DNA from: CAMDPA01 sp963825625 | Lineage (GTDB): Bacteria; Pseudomonadota; Alphaproteobacteria; Rhizobiales; Hyphomicrobiaceae | Reading direction: 5' to 3' | DNA: 64,000 nt | Assembly: GCA_963825625.1 (NCBI GenBank) | Contig: CAWGUF010000029.1 | Coordinates: forward strand, 62,001-126,000 | Part shown: positions 6,918 to 18,183 of the stretch, one piece after another | Position numbering within the stretch: the first letter of the stretch is position 1 | Layout of the letters: each line of letters starts with the position of its first letter | Made by a program: the position numbers and the translations under genes | Notes under the pieces: model-generated | Told to the model about the DNA's origin: nothing | The model's database searches: none | What the model saw: only the letters and a program-made list of their open reading frames with translations

Positions 6918-9900
6918 ATGAACGATGTCGGACTGAAGACGCAAGACGAGATCCTGGCCGGCGTGCCGGAGGGTCTGGAGCCGCTGTTGCTCGGCCAGAT
7001 TGCAAGGCGCGCGGCCGCCGACGACCCCGGCGCCGTCATCCTGCACGTGGCCCGTGACGACCGCCGCCTGGAGGCGCTGGAGGCCGGCCTGGAGTTTTTC
7101 GCCCCCGACCTCAAAGTCATTCCCTTTCCGGCCTGGGACACGGTGCCCTATGACCGCGTCGGACCCAATGCCGAGATCGTGGCCCGCCGCATCACCTCGC
7201 TCGCCCGCCTCGTCATCGGCGCCCGCAAAGAGCCGGCGATTGTCCTGACCACCGTCAACGCCATCCTGCAGCGCCTGCCGCCACGCGAAACCTTGCGCCG
7301 CCATCTGCGCCCGCTCGCGGCAGGCCAGCGGGTGGACCGCGCCCATCTCATCGAGCGCCTGGCCGCGGCCGGCTTCGTGCGCACCGAGACGGTGATGGAG
7401 CCCGGCGAGTTCGCGGTGCGCGGCGGCATCGTCGACATCTTCCCGCCCGGCCGCCTCAACCCCGTTCGTCTCGACTTCTTCGGCGACACGCTGGAAAGCA
7501 TCAAGTCGTTCGACGCCGAGACCCAGCGCACCTCCAAGGTCGTGCAGAAGCTTGTCCTGATGCCGATCAGCGAGGCCACCATCGGTGAGGGCGGCGCCTC
7601 GACGTTCCGCACCCGGTATATCGAGCTGTTCGGCGGCAACACCGCCGACGATCCGCTCTATCAGGCCGTGATCGAAGGCCAGCACTACCCCGGCCAGGAG
7701 CACTGGCTGCCGTTGTTCCATCACCAGCTGGAGACGCTATTCGATTACGTCCAGCCCGCCGCCGTCAGCTTCGAGCACATGGCCGACGAGGCCATCCGCC
7801 AGCGCTTCGATGCCATCAAGGAGCATTACGAGGCGCGGGTGGAATCGCGCGAGGTCTCCAAGTTCGGCGCCCCGCCCTATAAGCCCGTGCCGCCCGACAT
7901 GATGTTCCTCACCGGCAAGGATTGGGGCGCCTCGATTTCCGGCCTGCCAGTGCGTCGCTTCTCGCCGTTCGCCGAGGACAGGCCTGGCGTCACCATGATC
8001 GGCGCCACTGCCGGCCGCAACTTCGCAGCCCGAGCGCCAGGCCGAGCAGGGCAGTTTGTTCCACGCCGTCGTCGGCCACATCCGCACTCTGATCGACAAG
8101 AAGAAGCGCGTGATCGTCGCCGCCTGGACGCCAGGCGCACGCGAGCGCCTGGCGAGCCTGTTGTCCGACAACGGCTTGAAAGACACCCGCAGGGTCGCGA
8201 GCTATACCGAGGCCCTGGCGCTCCCCGGCGACGTGCCGGCGCTGGCTGTGCTCGGGCTCGAGCACGGCTTCGAGACCACCGACCTCGCGTTATCGGCGAG
8301 CAGGACGTTCTCGGCGACCGCCTCGTGCGCCCGCGCCGCAAGCCGCGCCGCGCCGCCGACGTCATCACCGAGGCGACCAGCCTGTCGGTGGGCGATCTCG
8401 TCGTGCATGCCGACCACGGCATCGGCCGCTTCGTCGGCCTGAAGACGATCACCGCGCTGGGCGCGCCGCACGACTGTCTCGAGCTGGAGTATCACGGCGG
8501 CGACAAGCTCTATCTGCCGGTCGAGAATATCGAGCTGCTGACCCGCTACGGCTCGGAAGCGGAGCACACCCAGCTCGACCGGCTCGGCGGCGCGCCTGGC
8601 AGTCGCGCAAGGCCCGCCTCAAGCAGCGGCTGCGCGAGATCGCAGCCGAGCTGATCAAGGTCGCGGCACTGCGCCAATTGAAGGAGGCCCCGCATCTCGA
8701 CGCCGCCGGCCGGCGCCTTCGACGAGTTCGTCGCGCGGTTCCCGTACGAGGAGACCGACGACCAGGCAGCGAGCATCGATGCCGTGATCGAGGATCTCGA
8801 CAGCGGCCGGCCGATGGACCGGCTGGTGTGCGGCGATGTCGGCTTCGGCAAGACCGAGGTGGCGCTGCGGGCGGCATTCGTGGCGGCCATGGCCGGCGTG
8901 CAGGTCGCCGTCGTCGTGCCGACGACACTGCTGGCGCGCCAGCACTACCGGACGTTTGCCGACGCGATTCACCGGCTTGCCGATCAAGATCGCCCAGGCT
9001 TCGCGCCTGGTCGGCGCCAAGGACCTGGCCGACGTCAAGCAGGGTCTGAAGAATCGGCCAGATCGACATCGTCATCGGCACGCACGCGTTGCTTGAGCAA
9101 GCGGCATCGAGTTCGCGCGGCTCGGACTGGTGATCATCGACGAGGAGCAGCACTTCGGCGTCGGCCACAAGGAGCGGCTGAAGCAGCTGCGCGAGGATGT
9201 GCACGTCCTGACGCTGTCGGCGACACCGATTCCGCGCACGCTGCAGCTGGCGCTGTCCGGTGTGCGCGAGCTGTCGCTCATCACCACGCCGCCTGTCGAT
9301 CGGCTGGCCGTGCGCACCTACATCTCGCCGTTCGATCCGGTCATCATCCGCGAGGCGCTGCGGCGCGAGCGACATCGTGGCGGCCAGACGTTCTATGTCG
9401 TGCCGCGCATTGCCGATCTGGAAGACGTTGCCGAGTTCCTGCGCGAGGCGGTGCCGGAATTGCGCGTCGCCCGTGCCCATGGCCAGCTTGCCGCCGGCGA
9501 GCTGGAGGACATCATGACCGCCTTCTATGAAGGCAAGTACGATGTGCTGCTGTCGACCGCGATCGTGGAGTCCGGTCTCGACGTGCCCAACGCCAACACC
9601 ATGATCGTGCATCGCGCCGACATGTTCGGCCTCGCCCAGCTCTATCAGCTGCGCGGCCGGGTCGGTCGCTCGAAGACGCGCGCCTACGCCTACTTCACGA
9701 CACCGCCCAACCAGAAGCTGACCGAGGGCGCGGAAAAGCGCCTCAAGGTGCTGCAATCGCTCGATACGCTCGGCGCAGGCTTCTCGCTCGCCTCGCACGA
9801 CCTCGATATCCGCGGCGCCGGCAATCTTCTCGGTGAGGAGCAGTCCGGCCATATCAAGGAGGTCGGTTTCGAGCTCTACCAGTCGATGCTGGAGGAGACG

Positions 9901-10414
9901 ATCGCCGCGCTGAAGGGCGGCGACCTCGGATGGCCACGCAGACCAGTGGAGCCCGCAGATCGCACTCGGGACCTCCGTCCTGATCCCGGAGGAATACGTC
10001 GCCGATCTGCAACTCAGGCTCGGCCTGTACCGGCGCCTGTCGAACCTGGTCACGCGTGAGGATATCGACGGCTTCGGCGCCGAGCTGGTCGACCGCTTCG
10101 GGCCTTATCCGGCGGAGGTGGCGCATCTGCTCGACGTGATGGAGATCAAGGGGCTGTGCCGCCAGGCCGGCATTCAGCAGATCGATGCCGGTCCAAAAGG
10201 CGCGGTGCTGCAATTCCGCAAGAACCTGTTCGCCAATCCGCAGGAGCTGGCTAAGCTCATCACCGCCAAGAACTCGCCGTTCAAGCTGCAGCCGGATCAT
10301 AAGCTGGTGTTCCGTGCCGACTGGGAGAAGCCGGAGGACCGGCTGAAGGGCGTCAGGGCGCTGGCCGAGAAGCTGGCGGGCCTGGCAGGCGCCGTGCGGG
10401 ACGGTGCCGGCTAG
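6918..10414 (+). pseudogene. mfd: Transcription-repair coupling factor Mfd, multiply frameshifted
   Basis: Mfd removes RNA polymerase stalled at lesions and recruits UvrA. The span (about 1,165 codons) equals a full-length gene, and all domains are present in order: UvrB-like N-terminus (PFPAWDTVPYDRVGPN), RNAP-interacting domain (VHADHGIGRFVGLKTI), Walker A (GDVGFGKTEVALRAAF), DEEQ box (VIIDEEQHFGVGHKERL), motif III (LSATPIPRTL), motif VI (LYQLRGRVGRSKTRAY), and the C-terminal domain after ALGTSVLIPEEYVADLQ. The reading frame changes near 8030, 8285, 8595, 8705, 8965-8985, 9060-9105 and 9940. Seven or more frameshifts in an otherwise well conserved sequence suggest consensus errors as much as real decay. 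Start ATG 6918. Confidence 0.9.
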
Positions 10415-10518
10415 AAAGCCTGTCCATGTGGGCGCCGCCACCGCGCAATTGTGTCGGAAGCATTGCGCTTGCGAGCGGCTTCGGCTTCACTGCATCTGAG
10501 CCAACACGGGGAAAGCCG

Positions 10519-11418
10519 ATGAAGATCGTTGCCGAGGAGCACTGGGTCAACAAGGGACCAGTCAAACTCTACGTCTACCGCAAACATGACACTGACATCC
10601 CGTCCCCCAAGCCCGTCCTGTTCCTCGTGCATGGCTCGACGTTTTCCAGCCGCGGCACCTACGACCTGATGGTCGAGGGCAAGCCCGACTACTCCGCCAT
10701 GGAGTACTTCGCGCGCCTGGGCTACGACGTGTGGACCATGGACCACGAGGGCTACGGCTTTTCTGACCATACCGACAGTAGCTCCGGCATCATGGTCGGC
10801 GTCGAGGATCTCAAGGCGGCGATGCCGCTGGTGCTCGAGAAGTCCGGACAGAAACGCGTACGGATGTTCGGAGAATTGTCCGGTGCCATCAAGGCAGGCG
10901 CCTACGCCAACGCCGAGCCTGACAAGATCGAGCGCCTGATCCTTCACGCTCTGACCTATACCGGCAAGGATGCTCCCGAAATGGACCGCCGCCGCCGCAT
11001 GGCCGAGCAGTTGACGGCCAGTCCGCGTCGCCCGTTTGGCAAGGCGCAGATCGACAACGTCTTCAACCGCGACAAATCGGGTCAGACCGATCCGGCGATC
11101 ATCAAGACGATCGAGGAGTTCGAGCTGAAGTTCGGCGATAGCGTGCCGGCCGGAACCTACGTCGACATGGCGCTGCACATGCCGATGGTCGACCCGGCAA
11201 AGCTCACCTGCCCTGTGGCTGTCACCCGTCCCGATCACGACGGCAACTCGACCGAGCAGGAGCTCTATGACTTCTTCGCCAATCTCGCCACACGGGAGAA
11301 GCAGTTCAACCTGCTGCGCGGCCTGCCGCACGGCGGCGCCATGGTCGGCCACCAGCGGCACCGCATCTGGAGCCTCATCCATACCTTCATGAGCGCGCCA
11401 GAGGCTCCGGAGGAATAG
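10519..11418 (+). CDS. Alpha/beta hydrolase with altered nucleophile motif
   Basis: 299-residue alpha/beta hydrolase from ATG 10519, preceded by GGGGA; an upstream in-frame start at 10426 lacks family similarity. Oxyanion region VLFLVHGSTF, then the loop WTMDHEGYGFSD. The nucleophile elbow reads RMFGELSGA where homologues with a GESSG elbow have Ser; here the central residue 120 is Leu (TTG, 10876-10878). An Asp candidate lies in RPDHDGN and the His in LPHGGAMVGH. Substrate unknown. It precedes an amidase gene in the same direction by about 90 bp. Either an inactive paralogue or a one-base sequence error (TCG to TTG). Confidence 0.8.
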   Translation: MKIVAEEHWVNKGPVKLYVYRKHDTDIPSPKPVLFLVHGSTFSSRGTYDLMVEGKPDYSAMEYFARLGYDVWTMDHEGYGFSDHTDSSSGIMVGVEDLKAAMPLVLEKSGQKRVRMFGELSGAIKAGAYANAEPDKIERLILHALTYTGKDAPEMDRRRRMAEQLTASPRRPFGKAQIDNVFNRDKSGQTDPAIIKTIEEFELKFGDSVPAGTYVDMALHMPMVDPAKLTCPVAVTRPDHDGNSTEQELYDFFANLATREKQFNLLRGLPHGGAMVGHQRHRIWSLIHTFMSAPEAPEE

Positions 11419-11508
11419 CGCCGGGCTTGGCGCCACGCCATCCGGCCACGGAATACCGGACCCCAGATACCCACCTCTTTCTACGCACACTTCGCCTGGA
11501 GCATCACG

Positions 11509-13015
11509 ATGTCCAAGTCCGACTTCAACCTTGTCGAGGCCACCATTGGCGACATCCACGCCGCCTACCGATCCGGCCGCCTGACTGCCCGCCAGCTCGT
11601 TCAGGCCTACCTCGACCGCATCGCGGCCTACGATCAGGCCGGCCCGAAGATCAATGCGATCATCTCGACCAATCCGAAGGCCCTGGAGACGGCGGATGAG
11701 TTGGACGCAGCCATGAAGTCGAAGGGCTTCGTGGGACCGCTGCACGGCATTCCGCTGATCATGAAGGACCAGGGCGACGTCGCAGAGATGCCGACCACGA
11801 TGGGGTCTGTTCTGTTCAAGGATCATATGCCGCGCCGTGATTCCTTCGTGGTCAAGAAGCTGAAGGAGGCCGGTGCGATCTTCATCGCCAAGGCGACGCT
11901 TGGCGAGATGGGCGCAGGCGACACGCACGGTTCGCTGTTCGGTTCGACGCGCAATGTCTACGATCTGGAGCGCACGGCCGGCGGCTCCTCCGGCGGCTCG
12001 GGCGCGGCCGCGTCCGCCAATTTCTGTGCTGTGGCGATCGGCCAGGAAGGCTTCGCGTCGATCCGTCGTCCCTCGATCTGGAATGGCGTGGCAGGCATGC
12101 GCCCGACGGCGGGTCTGGTCAGCCGCGGCGGCGTCTATGCCGGATGGCCGATGATCAATGGTTCGCTGGGCCCGATGGCACGTACAGTGACCGATCTCGC
12201 CCGCGTGCTGGACTGCATGGTCGGCTACGACCCGGCCGACCCGGTCACCGCCCGCGGCATGGGACGCACACCCCATGACCAGGGCGCCAGCTATGCCGGG
12301 TTGCTCAATCCCACCGCGCTGGAGGGCGCGCGGATCGGCATCCTGCGCGAGCCGATGGGCTTCACCACCGAGCCTGGCTCCGACGATTACGCCAAGGTCG
12401 ATGCGGTCTTCGATCGGGCTGTCGCGGATTTGCAAGGCGGCCGGCGCGACCACGTGGTCGACCCAATCGAGATCGCCGATCTGAAAGCCTTGCTCGCAAC
12501 CCGCGCCTCCAACGCGGATGAGGAGGAGGCCTCGTTCATCGAATACTGCCCGGGCAGCGCCAGGCTCACCGTTCAAGACGCGCGAGGAGGTGCTGGCCTC
12601 GCCGCTTGTTCCAGCAGGTCAATGCGCGGTGTTCACGAACGCTGGAAGCGTGGACAGTCGCCCGAAAGGCACCACACCTATTACAAAGCCCGCGACACCC
12701 TGATGACGCGTATGCTCGATGTCATGGCCTAGGCACCGGCTCGATGCCATCGTGCACAAGGCTGTCGAGCACCAGCCGACCCTCATCAAGGACGGTGTCA
12801 ATCCGCCCTATGTCGACCAGAAGGGCGCACCGCACATCAACACGTTCCTGATCTTCGTACCCTCGATCGTGGTTCCGGCCGGCTTCACAACCGACAATCT
12901 ACCGGCCGGCATCACGTTCCTGGGACGGCCCTACGACGATGCCAGGATGATCCGGCTCGCCTACGCATACGAGCAGGCGACCAAGCACCGCCGCGCCCCG
13001 GCAGCCACACCGTGA
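11509..13015 (+). pseudogene. Amidase-signature family amidase, frameshifted
   Basis: Ser-cisSer-Lys amidohydrolase acting on an unidentified amide. The span of about 500 codons is full length. The Lys of the triad is in GIPLIMKDQGD; the glycine/serine box is TAGGSSGGSGAAA; the second signature region reads SIRRPSIWNGVAGMRPTAG. The frame is continuous from ATG 11509 to about 12550. Changes near 12560, 12605, 12660 and 12726 then break it; the C-terminus (LDAIVHKAVEHQPTLIKDG, GITFLGRPYDDARM) is recovered in another frame and ends at 13015. Probably one unit with the upstream hydrolase. Confidence 0.85.
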
Positions 13016-13066
13016 CGGCATCGCCTGCCAACCCGGCACGCGCGTGAGCGAACGGCTGAGGAGGAT

Positions 13067-15025
13067 TTACCGCAGCCGTACACCGCTCTCGGCTCTCATC
13101 CACCAGGTGGCGAGATTGACGCCCGAGAGCGGAAGCGTTTGCGGAAACGCCAGCCGGTCGCTGTAGGCGACCCACTGGCCGGCCGTGTGGAACAGCGGGA
13201 TCACGTAGTCGCCTGACAGCAGCACCCGGTCGAGCGCGCGCACGGCCGAGGTGAAGGGGTCGTTGTCGCGCGCTGACAGCAATGCGTTGATCAGGGCATC
13301 CACCGCCGGGCTCTTGACCCCTGGATAGTTCAGCGTGCCTTGCGTATCGGCGGCGCGCATCGACCATCGATTGATCTGCTCGTTGCCCGGCGAAAGCGAG
13401 GCCGGCCAGGTCCATTGCGCCATGTCGTAATCGAACGATTTCATCCGCGCCCAGTATTGCGCGCTGTCGACCTGGCGGATGCGGATGGTGATGCCGAGCT
13501 GCTTCAGCGCCTCGCCGTACGCCAGCATCAGCCGTTCCTGGCTACGGCTCGCCGCCAGGAACTCCAGTGCGAGCGGCCGTCCATCGGCGCTGCGCTGCAT
13601 GGTGCGGCCGTTCAAGCGGTAGCCGGCTTCAGCAAATAGCTTGTGTGCCCGCTTGAGGCCGGCGCGATCGATACCCGAGCCGTCGGATGCAGGCAGCCGC
13701 CACGTACCGGCCATGATCTCCGGTTTTACCGCGCCTGGAAACGCCACCAGCATATGGCGTTCGTTGGCATCGGCTGGGCGTCCCGTGGAGGCCAGCCGCG
13801 AGCGCGCAAAGAAACTGTCGGTGCGCTTCATCAGCCCGTGATACAGTGTACGGTTGATCCATTCGGCATCGAACAGCAGAATAAAGGCCTCGCGCACGCG
13901 GCGGTCGTCGAATGGTGCGCGCCGCGAGTTCATGGTCAGTCCGGTCATTCCCGCCGGAAGCCCGGTGCTGAATTCCCGCTTGTGCATGCGGCCCGCCCGC
14001 ATCGCTGGAAATCCGTAGCCCTCGGCCCACCGCGTCGGATCCTCCTCCAGCCGCACATCGAGGTCGCCGGCCTTGAACGCCTCGAACAGCGTCGTCGCGT
14101 CGCGAAAGTATTCGACCCGGATCTCGTCGAAATTGTAATGCCCGCGCCGCACCGGCAGATTGCGGCCCCAGTAGTCCTTGTTGCGCCGGAACTGGATGGA
14201 GCGGCCAGTGTCGATCTCGCCGACGATGTACGGTCCACTGCCGACGGGCGGCTCCAGCGTGGTGCGCTCGAACGTCTCCGCGCTCATTCGGTGCGCCGGC
14301 AGCACAGGCATCAGGCCGAGGATCAGCGGTAACTCGCGATCCCCGCCAGGCCCGAACGCGAAGCGTACGGTGCGTGGTCCCAGCACATCGACGCGCGCCA
14401 CCTTGCGATAGTGCGAGCGATGATACGGCCACCCCTTTTCCGACAGCATGCGATGGGAGAAAACCACATCAGCGCTGGTGATCGCCTTGCCGTCGGAGAA
14501 CCGAGCCTCGGGCCTGAGATGAAATGTAATGCTCGAGCGGTCGTCCGGCATCTCGATCCTGCCGGCAATGCAGGCCGTAGAGCGTGAACGCCTCGTCGGC
14601 GGATCGCGCCAGCAGGCTCTCGTAGACGTATTCGCGCAGCGGTGCCGGTGTCTGGCCTTTGATGATGAAGGGGTTGAGGCTGTCGAACGTCCCGGTGCTG
14701 CCGAATCGCATCAGCCCGCCTTGGGGGCATTGGGATTGGCGTAGGGGAAGTGTGAAAGTCCGGCCGGCAGTTCAGGCTCGCCGTGCATGGCAATGCCGTG
14801 CATCGAACGACTTTTCTCCGCCTCCGCACCTGCCGTTGCGCTTGAGCCCGTTGATGGCGCCGGCGCAGTCCCACCAGTCCCGTCGCCCAGCGCCGGTGAT
14901 CGGGCAGCCGCCGAATACTGACCTACCGGTATCGCGCCCGCGAGAATCAAGCTGAGCAACGCCGGAGCTGTCCGGCGCAGCCGAGCGGCAACAGCGAGGC
15001 CAAGCGATATTTTACACGTACCCAT
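13067..15025 (-). pseudogene. Periplasmic peptide-binding protein (YejA/OppA-like), frameshifted
   Basis: Family 5 extracellular solute-binding protein of an ABC peptide importer, about 650 codons. The chosen start ATG (15023-15025) gives a signal peptide (LRRTAPALLSLILAGAIPVG), then a linker and HFPYANPNAPK. YejA-like features follow: MRFGSTGTFDSLNPFI, LRPEARFSDGKAITSADVVF, PVGSGPYIVGEID, RNKDYWGRNLPVRRGHYNFD and VREAFILLFDAEWINRTLY. Two frame breaks: one base appears missing near 14714 (AAGGCGGG where AAGGGCGGG restores the frame) and one extra C near 14570. No permease or ATPase gene is adjacent. Confidence 0.85.
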
Positions 15026-15318
15026 CAATCCATCACGCACCAGAAATGCGGCGATTTCACCTCGGGCCGCCAATCCCCGGCCTGCGCGTTGCCACAGCGC
15101 AACGCCGGTCTACGATCACAGGACATGGTTGCCGGGCGCCCGCCGCGGCCACGGGATTGCCTTATTCAAGCCTTTAGTCCGAGCCGTACAGAGACTGCAA
15201 GGAAATCGCTGCAGGTCGAACCACTGGGCGCGGCCACATTGGGCACGCGGGACCGCGTATGGGGTGCAAACATCAGGGGATTGCGAGCGGGGCTCGCCGA
15301 AACAAACGAAAGGTCTGG

Positions 15319-16125
15319 ATGAACATGGCGAATGTGAAGGCTAGCGCCATCGGGGCGAAGCTTGCGGTCGCACTGATGGCTGGGTTCGTGGTTGCCGCGA
15401 CGGCAAATCCGGTATTGGCCCAGAAAAAGGACGCCGCAAAGGGCGCGAAAGGCGGCGAGAAGCAGAGCGCATGGGTGAAGCTGTGCGAAAAGGCGAAATA
15501 TCCAAAGGCCGGCGCCGACGGCAAGCCGATCATGGGGCAGGACCGGCAGCCGGTTCTGGAGGACAAGCAGCTCTGTCTGACGCACCATGAGCAGATGACA
15601 CCGGCTGGCGTGACGCTGATCTCGGCCGCGATCCAGGAGCTGGAGGGTGTAGAGCGCAAGGGCATGATGGTCATGGTGCCGCCCGCTGTCGGCTTGGTGC
15701 TGCCGGTCGGCATCCGCGTCCGCGTCTACAATAAGGAGCAGTGGGAGAAGGTCACGAAGAAGGAGAAGGTCGACGAAAAGACCATCCCGACCCAGAACCT
15801 TGTCTTCACGATGTGTCACCAGAACGGGTGCACGGCTGAGAATGAGGCGACCCCAGCCCTTATCGATGGCATGAAGAAGGGCGTGGCCATGGTCGCGGAG
15901 GCGCGCCACCCGACCGGTCGTATCGTCGCCTTTTCAATCCCGCTCACCGGTTTCTCCTCGACCAATGCCGGTAAGCCCGTAGACAACAAGCTCTACAACG
16001 AGGCGCGCAAGAAGGTATGGGGCCAGATCCGCGCCAACCAGCTGGCCCAGATCAAGAAATATCAAGAGTTGCTCGAGAAGGGCGGCGGCTCGGCCGGCGG
16101 CCCGGCACCAGCGCAGAAAAAGTAG
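15319..16125 (+). CDS. Invasion associated locus B (IalB) family protein
   Basis: 268-residue exported protein. Start ATG 15319 gives a signal peptide with hydrophobic core KLAVALMAGFVVAATA and cleavage near NPVLAQ. The mature part is lysine-rich, followed by the IalB domain: WVKLCEKA, LCLTHHEQ, VPPAVGLVLPVGIRVRVY, VFTMCHQNGCTAENEAT, GRIVAFSIPLTGFS. The paired Cys residues fit a periplasmic disulfide fold. A charged helical tail (about 235-260) ends in Gly/Pro-rich sequence. IalB proteins are widespread in Hyphomicrobiales and not restricted to pathogens; exact role unknown. A GC-rich hairpin follows. Confidence 0.9.
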   Translation: MNMANVKASAIGAKLAVALMAGFVVAATANPVLAQKKDAAKGAKGGEKQSAWVKLCEKAKYPKAGADGKPIMGQDRQPVLEDKQLCLTHHEQMTPAGVTLISAAIQELEGVERKGMMVMVPPAVGLVLPVGIRVRVYNKEQWEKVTKKEKVDEKTIPTQNLVFTMCHQNGCTAENEATPALIDGMKKGVAMVAEARHPTGRIVAFSIPLTGFSSTNAGKPVDNKLYNEARKKVWGQIRANQLAQIKKYQELLEKGGGSAGGPAPAQKK

Positions 16126-16189
16126 GAGGCATCACCGCCAGGGCAGCCGTTGCGCGCCCGGCGCCGGCAACGCCCCCGGCTATCACAAA

Positions 16190-16220
16190 AGCCCCCGGTC
16201 CAACATATGGGCCGGGGGCT
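16190..16220 (+). terminator. Terminator downstream of the IalB-family gene
   Basis: About 12-bp stem (AGCCCCCGGTCC with GGGCCGGGGGCT, one G-T pair) and a short loop, 65 bp after the stop codon; the following T-run is weak (CTTGT). Confidence 0.7.
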
Positions 16221-16402
16221 CTTGTACTGCGATCCACTCTGACCTTGCAGGCATTTCGCCCCGCCGCCAGCAGCGCGGCGGCCTGACCGCAGGATCGCTT
16301 CCGGCCCGCACGGGATGAGAAGGGTGTTGTGCGAGAGCTCAGCCCGCAGCGCTGCCCGGCAGATCGAGTTGCACGGCCGGCATCAATTCGGGCTGACCCG
16401 GC

Positions 16403-16753
16403 TCAGTGGCGTTGCAGGAATAACGCCTCGTAGCGTCCCTTCCTGCGCCGTGAACGCGAGAACAGCTCCTTCACCTGCGGATGCCGCAGCGGTTCCCCGC
16501 TGTTGTCCGGCAGAAGGTTCTGCTCGGACACATAGGCGACGTACTCGGTCTCTTCGTTCTCGGCCAGCAGGTGATAGAACGGCTGGTCCTTGCGCGGCCG
16601 TTTCTCTTCCGGAATGGACAACCACCATTCCTCGGTGTTTGCGAACACCGGGTCGATATCGAAAATGATGCCGCGGAACGGATGCACCCGATGCTGCACC
16701 ACCTGCCCGATCGTGAATTTCGCTTGCTTGATCCCACCCATGTCCATGCCCAT
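16403..16753 (-). CDS. hspQ: Heat shock protein HspQ (hemimethylated-DNA-binding/YccV family)
   Basis: 116-residue cytosolic protein. Family core: KFTIGQVVQHRVHPFRGIIF, DIDPVFANTEEWWLSIPEE, QPFYHLLAENEETEYVAYVS, EQNLLPDNSGEPLRHP. In enterobacteria HspQ binds hemimethylated DNA near oriC and acts as a specificity-enhancing factor for Lon; the role here is inferred from the family. Start at ATG 16753, with alternative Met codons at positions 3 and 5. A monocistronic gene in a spacer of about 800 bp. Confidence 0.92.
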   Translation of the reverse strand: MGMDMGGIKQAKFTIGQVVQHRVHPFRGIIFDIDPVFANTEEWWLSIPEEKRPRKDQPFYHLLAENEETEYVAYVSEQNLLPDNSGEPLRHPQVKELFSRSRRRKGRYEALFLQRH

Positions 16754-16929
16754 CCCAGTACCCTACCCAGGGCCCATGACAAAAAATGAGCGGGCTGGAG
16801 TGCAATCGGGTTGGGGAAAGTGTCAGTTTGAGCAGTGGCCCCAAGGCCACATGTGACGTTTATCCGCACGTAGCGGGAATAACCACACGCCGGTGGTTTT
16901 CTATAGCTCCGCGCTGCCTTTAGCGCATG

Positions 16930-18014
16930 TCACAGGGCGTAGAGCGACGCCCGGTCGCGATCCTTGGTCGCCACCAGGCGCGCCAGCCCAACAATCACGT
17001 TTGCTTGTTTCCAGGTCGCATCGTCCTGCATTTTACCGTCGATCATGACCGCGCCAGTGCCATCCGGCATCGCGGCGATGATTCGTTCGCGAACGCGACC
17101 TCCTCCGGATCGGGACTGAACACCCGTTTGGCGATCTCGACCTGGCTGGGATGCAGCGACCAGGCGCCGACACACCCCATCAGGAAGGCATTGCGGAACT
17201 GGGCTTCGCAACCCCCGCTGTCCGAAAAGTCGCCGAACGGCCCATAGAACGGTGCAATGCCGTTGCGGCGGCAGGCATCGACCATCCTGGCGATGGTGTA
17301 ATGCCACAGGTCCTGCTGGTGGAACGCGCGTGCTCCCGGCGACTGGCCCGCTGTCTGTGAGCCGCCAGGCGCGGACGAAGCCTGATCGGCGAGCACGCCG
17401 TAACCCGGATGTCCGCCGCCGACGCGCGTTGTCTTCATGCCGCGCGATGCCGCCAGATCGGCCGGTCCCAGGCTCATCCCGTGCATGCGCGGTGATGCGG
17501 CCGCGATCTCCTCGATGTTGGAAACGCCCTCGGCCGTCTCGAGAATGGCGTGGATCAGGATCGGTTTCGACAAGCCACGACGCGCTTCCAGCTGCGCCAG
17601 CAACTGATCCAGATAATGGATGTCCCACGGACCTTCGACTTTCGGCAGCATGATGACATCGAGCTTTGCCCCTACCGCGCCCACGATCTCGATCACGTCG
17701 TCGAGCGCCCACGGCGAGTTCAGGCAATTGATTCGCGTCCATAATCCGGTGTCGCCGAAGTCGTGGTCCCGGGCCATGCGGATGAAGCCCGCCCGCGCAT
17801 CCTGTTTCTTGTCAGCCGGGATCGCATCTTCCAGGTTGCCGAGCACGACATCTACGTCTGCCGCGACCGACGCGATTTTGCCGACGATCTTGTCGTTGTG
17901 CGGCGGCACGAAATGGATCATGCGCTCCAGCCTGATGGGCAATGCGCGATAGGGCTCGGGCGCACCGATCGCCAGCGGTGCGAAGAAACGGGCAGGCGTG
18001 CGAGTGGCCGGCAT
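16930..18014 (-). pseudogene. HpcH/HpaI-family malyl-CoA lyase-like enzyme, frameshifted near 3' end
   Basis: TIM-barrel CoA-ester lyase resembling L-malyl-CoA/beta-methylmalyl-CoA lyase. The frame from ATG 18014 gives NLEDAIPADKKQDAR (metal/substrate loop), RINCLNSPW, IMLPKVEGPWD, HAILETAEGVSNIEEIAAAS, MSLGPADLAASRGMKTTRVG, YGPFGDFSDSGG and SLHPSQVEIAKRVFSP. A frame change near 17080 shifts the last 50 residues (RIIAAMPDGTGAVMIDGKM ... ATWKQANVIVGLAR), which end at 16930. Corrected length is about 361 residues. Likely cleaves (S)-malyl- or methylmalyl-type CoA esters, but homologues of unknown substrate exist. Confidence 0.85.
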
Positions 18015-18183
18015 GACGGCGACCTCCGATCCGTGGTGCGCTGCCGCAAGTCATAGCCCCGGCACCGTGGCCGTCAACAAGCGCGGTCGCCGGGTGACAA
18101 ACCAAATCACGCCTGGTGTTCCGGTTCTGACATTTGCTTCCCTCGCGGTTCACTGGTCGGATAAAACTGCTCTAGCCGCGAAC

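Noticed and set aside
8020..9960. Programmed frameshifting in mfd
   Set aside because: Seven or more changes of frame at unrelated sequences, with no slippery heptamers or downstream structures noticed; indels are the simpler explanation.
10411..12576. Very long open frame (721 codons) on the minus strand opposite the hydrolase and amidase genes
   Set aside because: It lies antisense to two genes with clear family motifs. Its translation is rich in Arg/His/Gly/Val without domain signal, as expected for antisense frames in high-GC DNA. The same applies to long antisense frames opposite recG, mfd, the alcohol dehydrogenase, the molybdopterin subunit, alaC, hom and metG.
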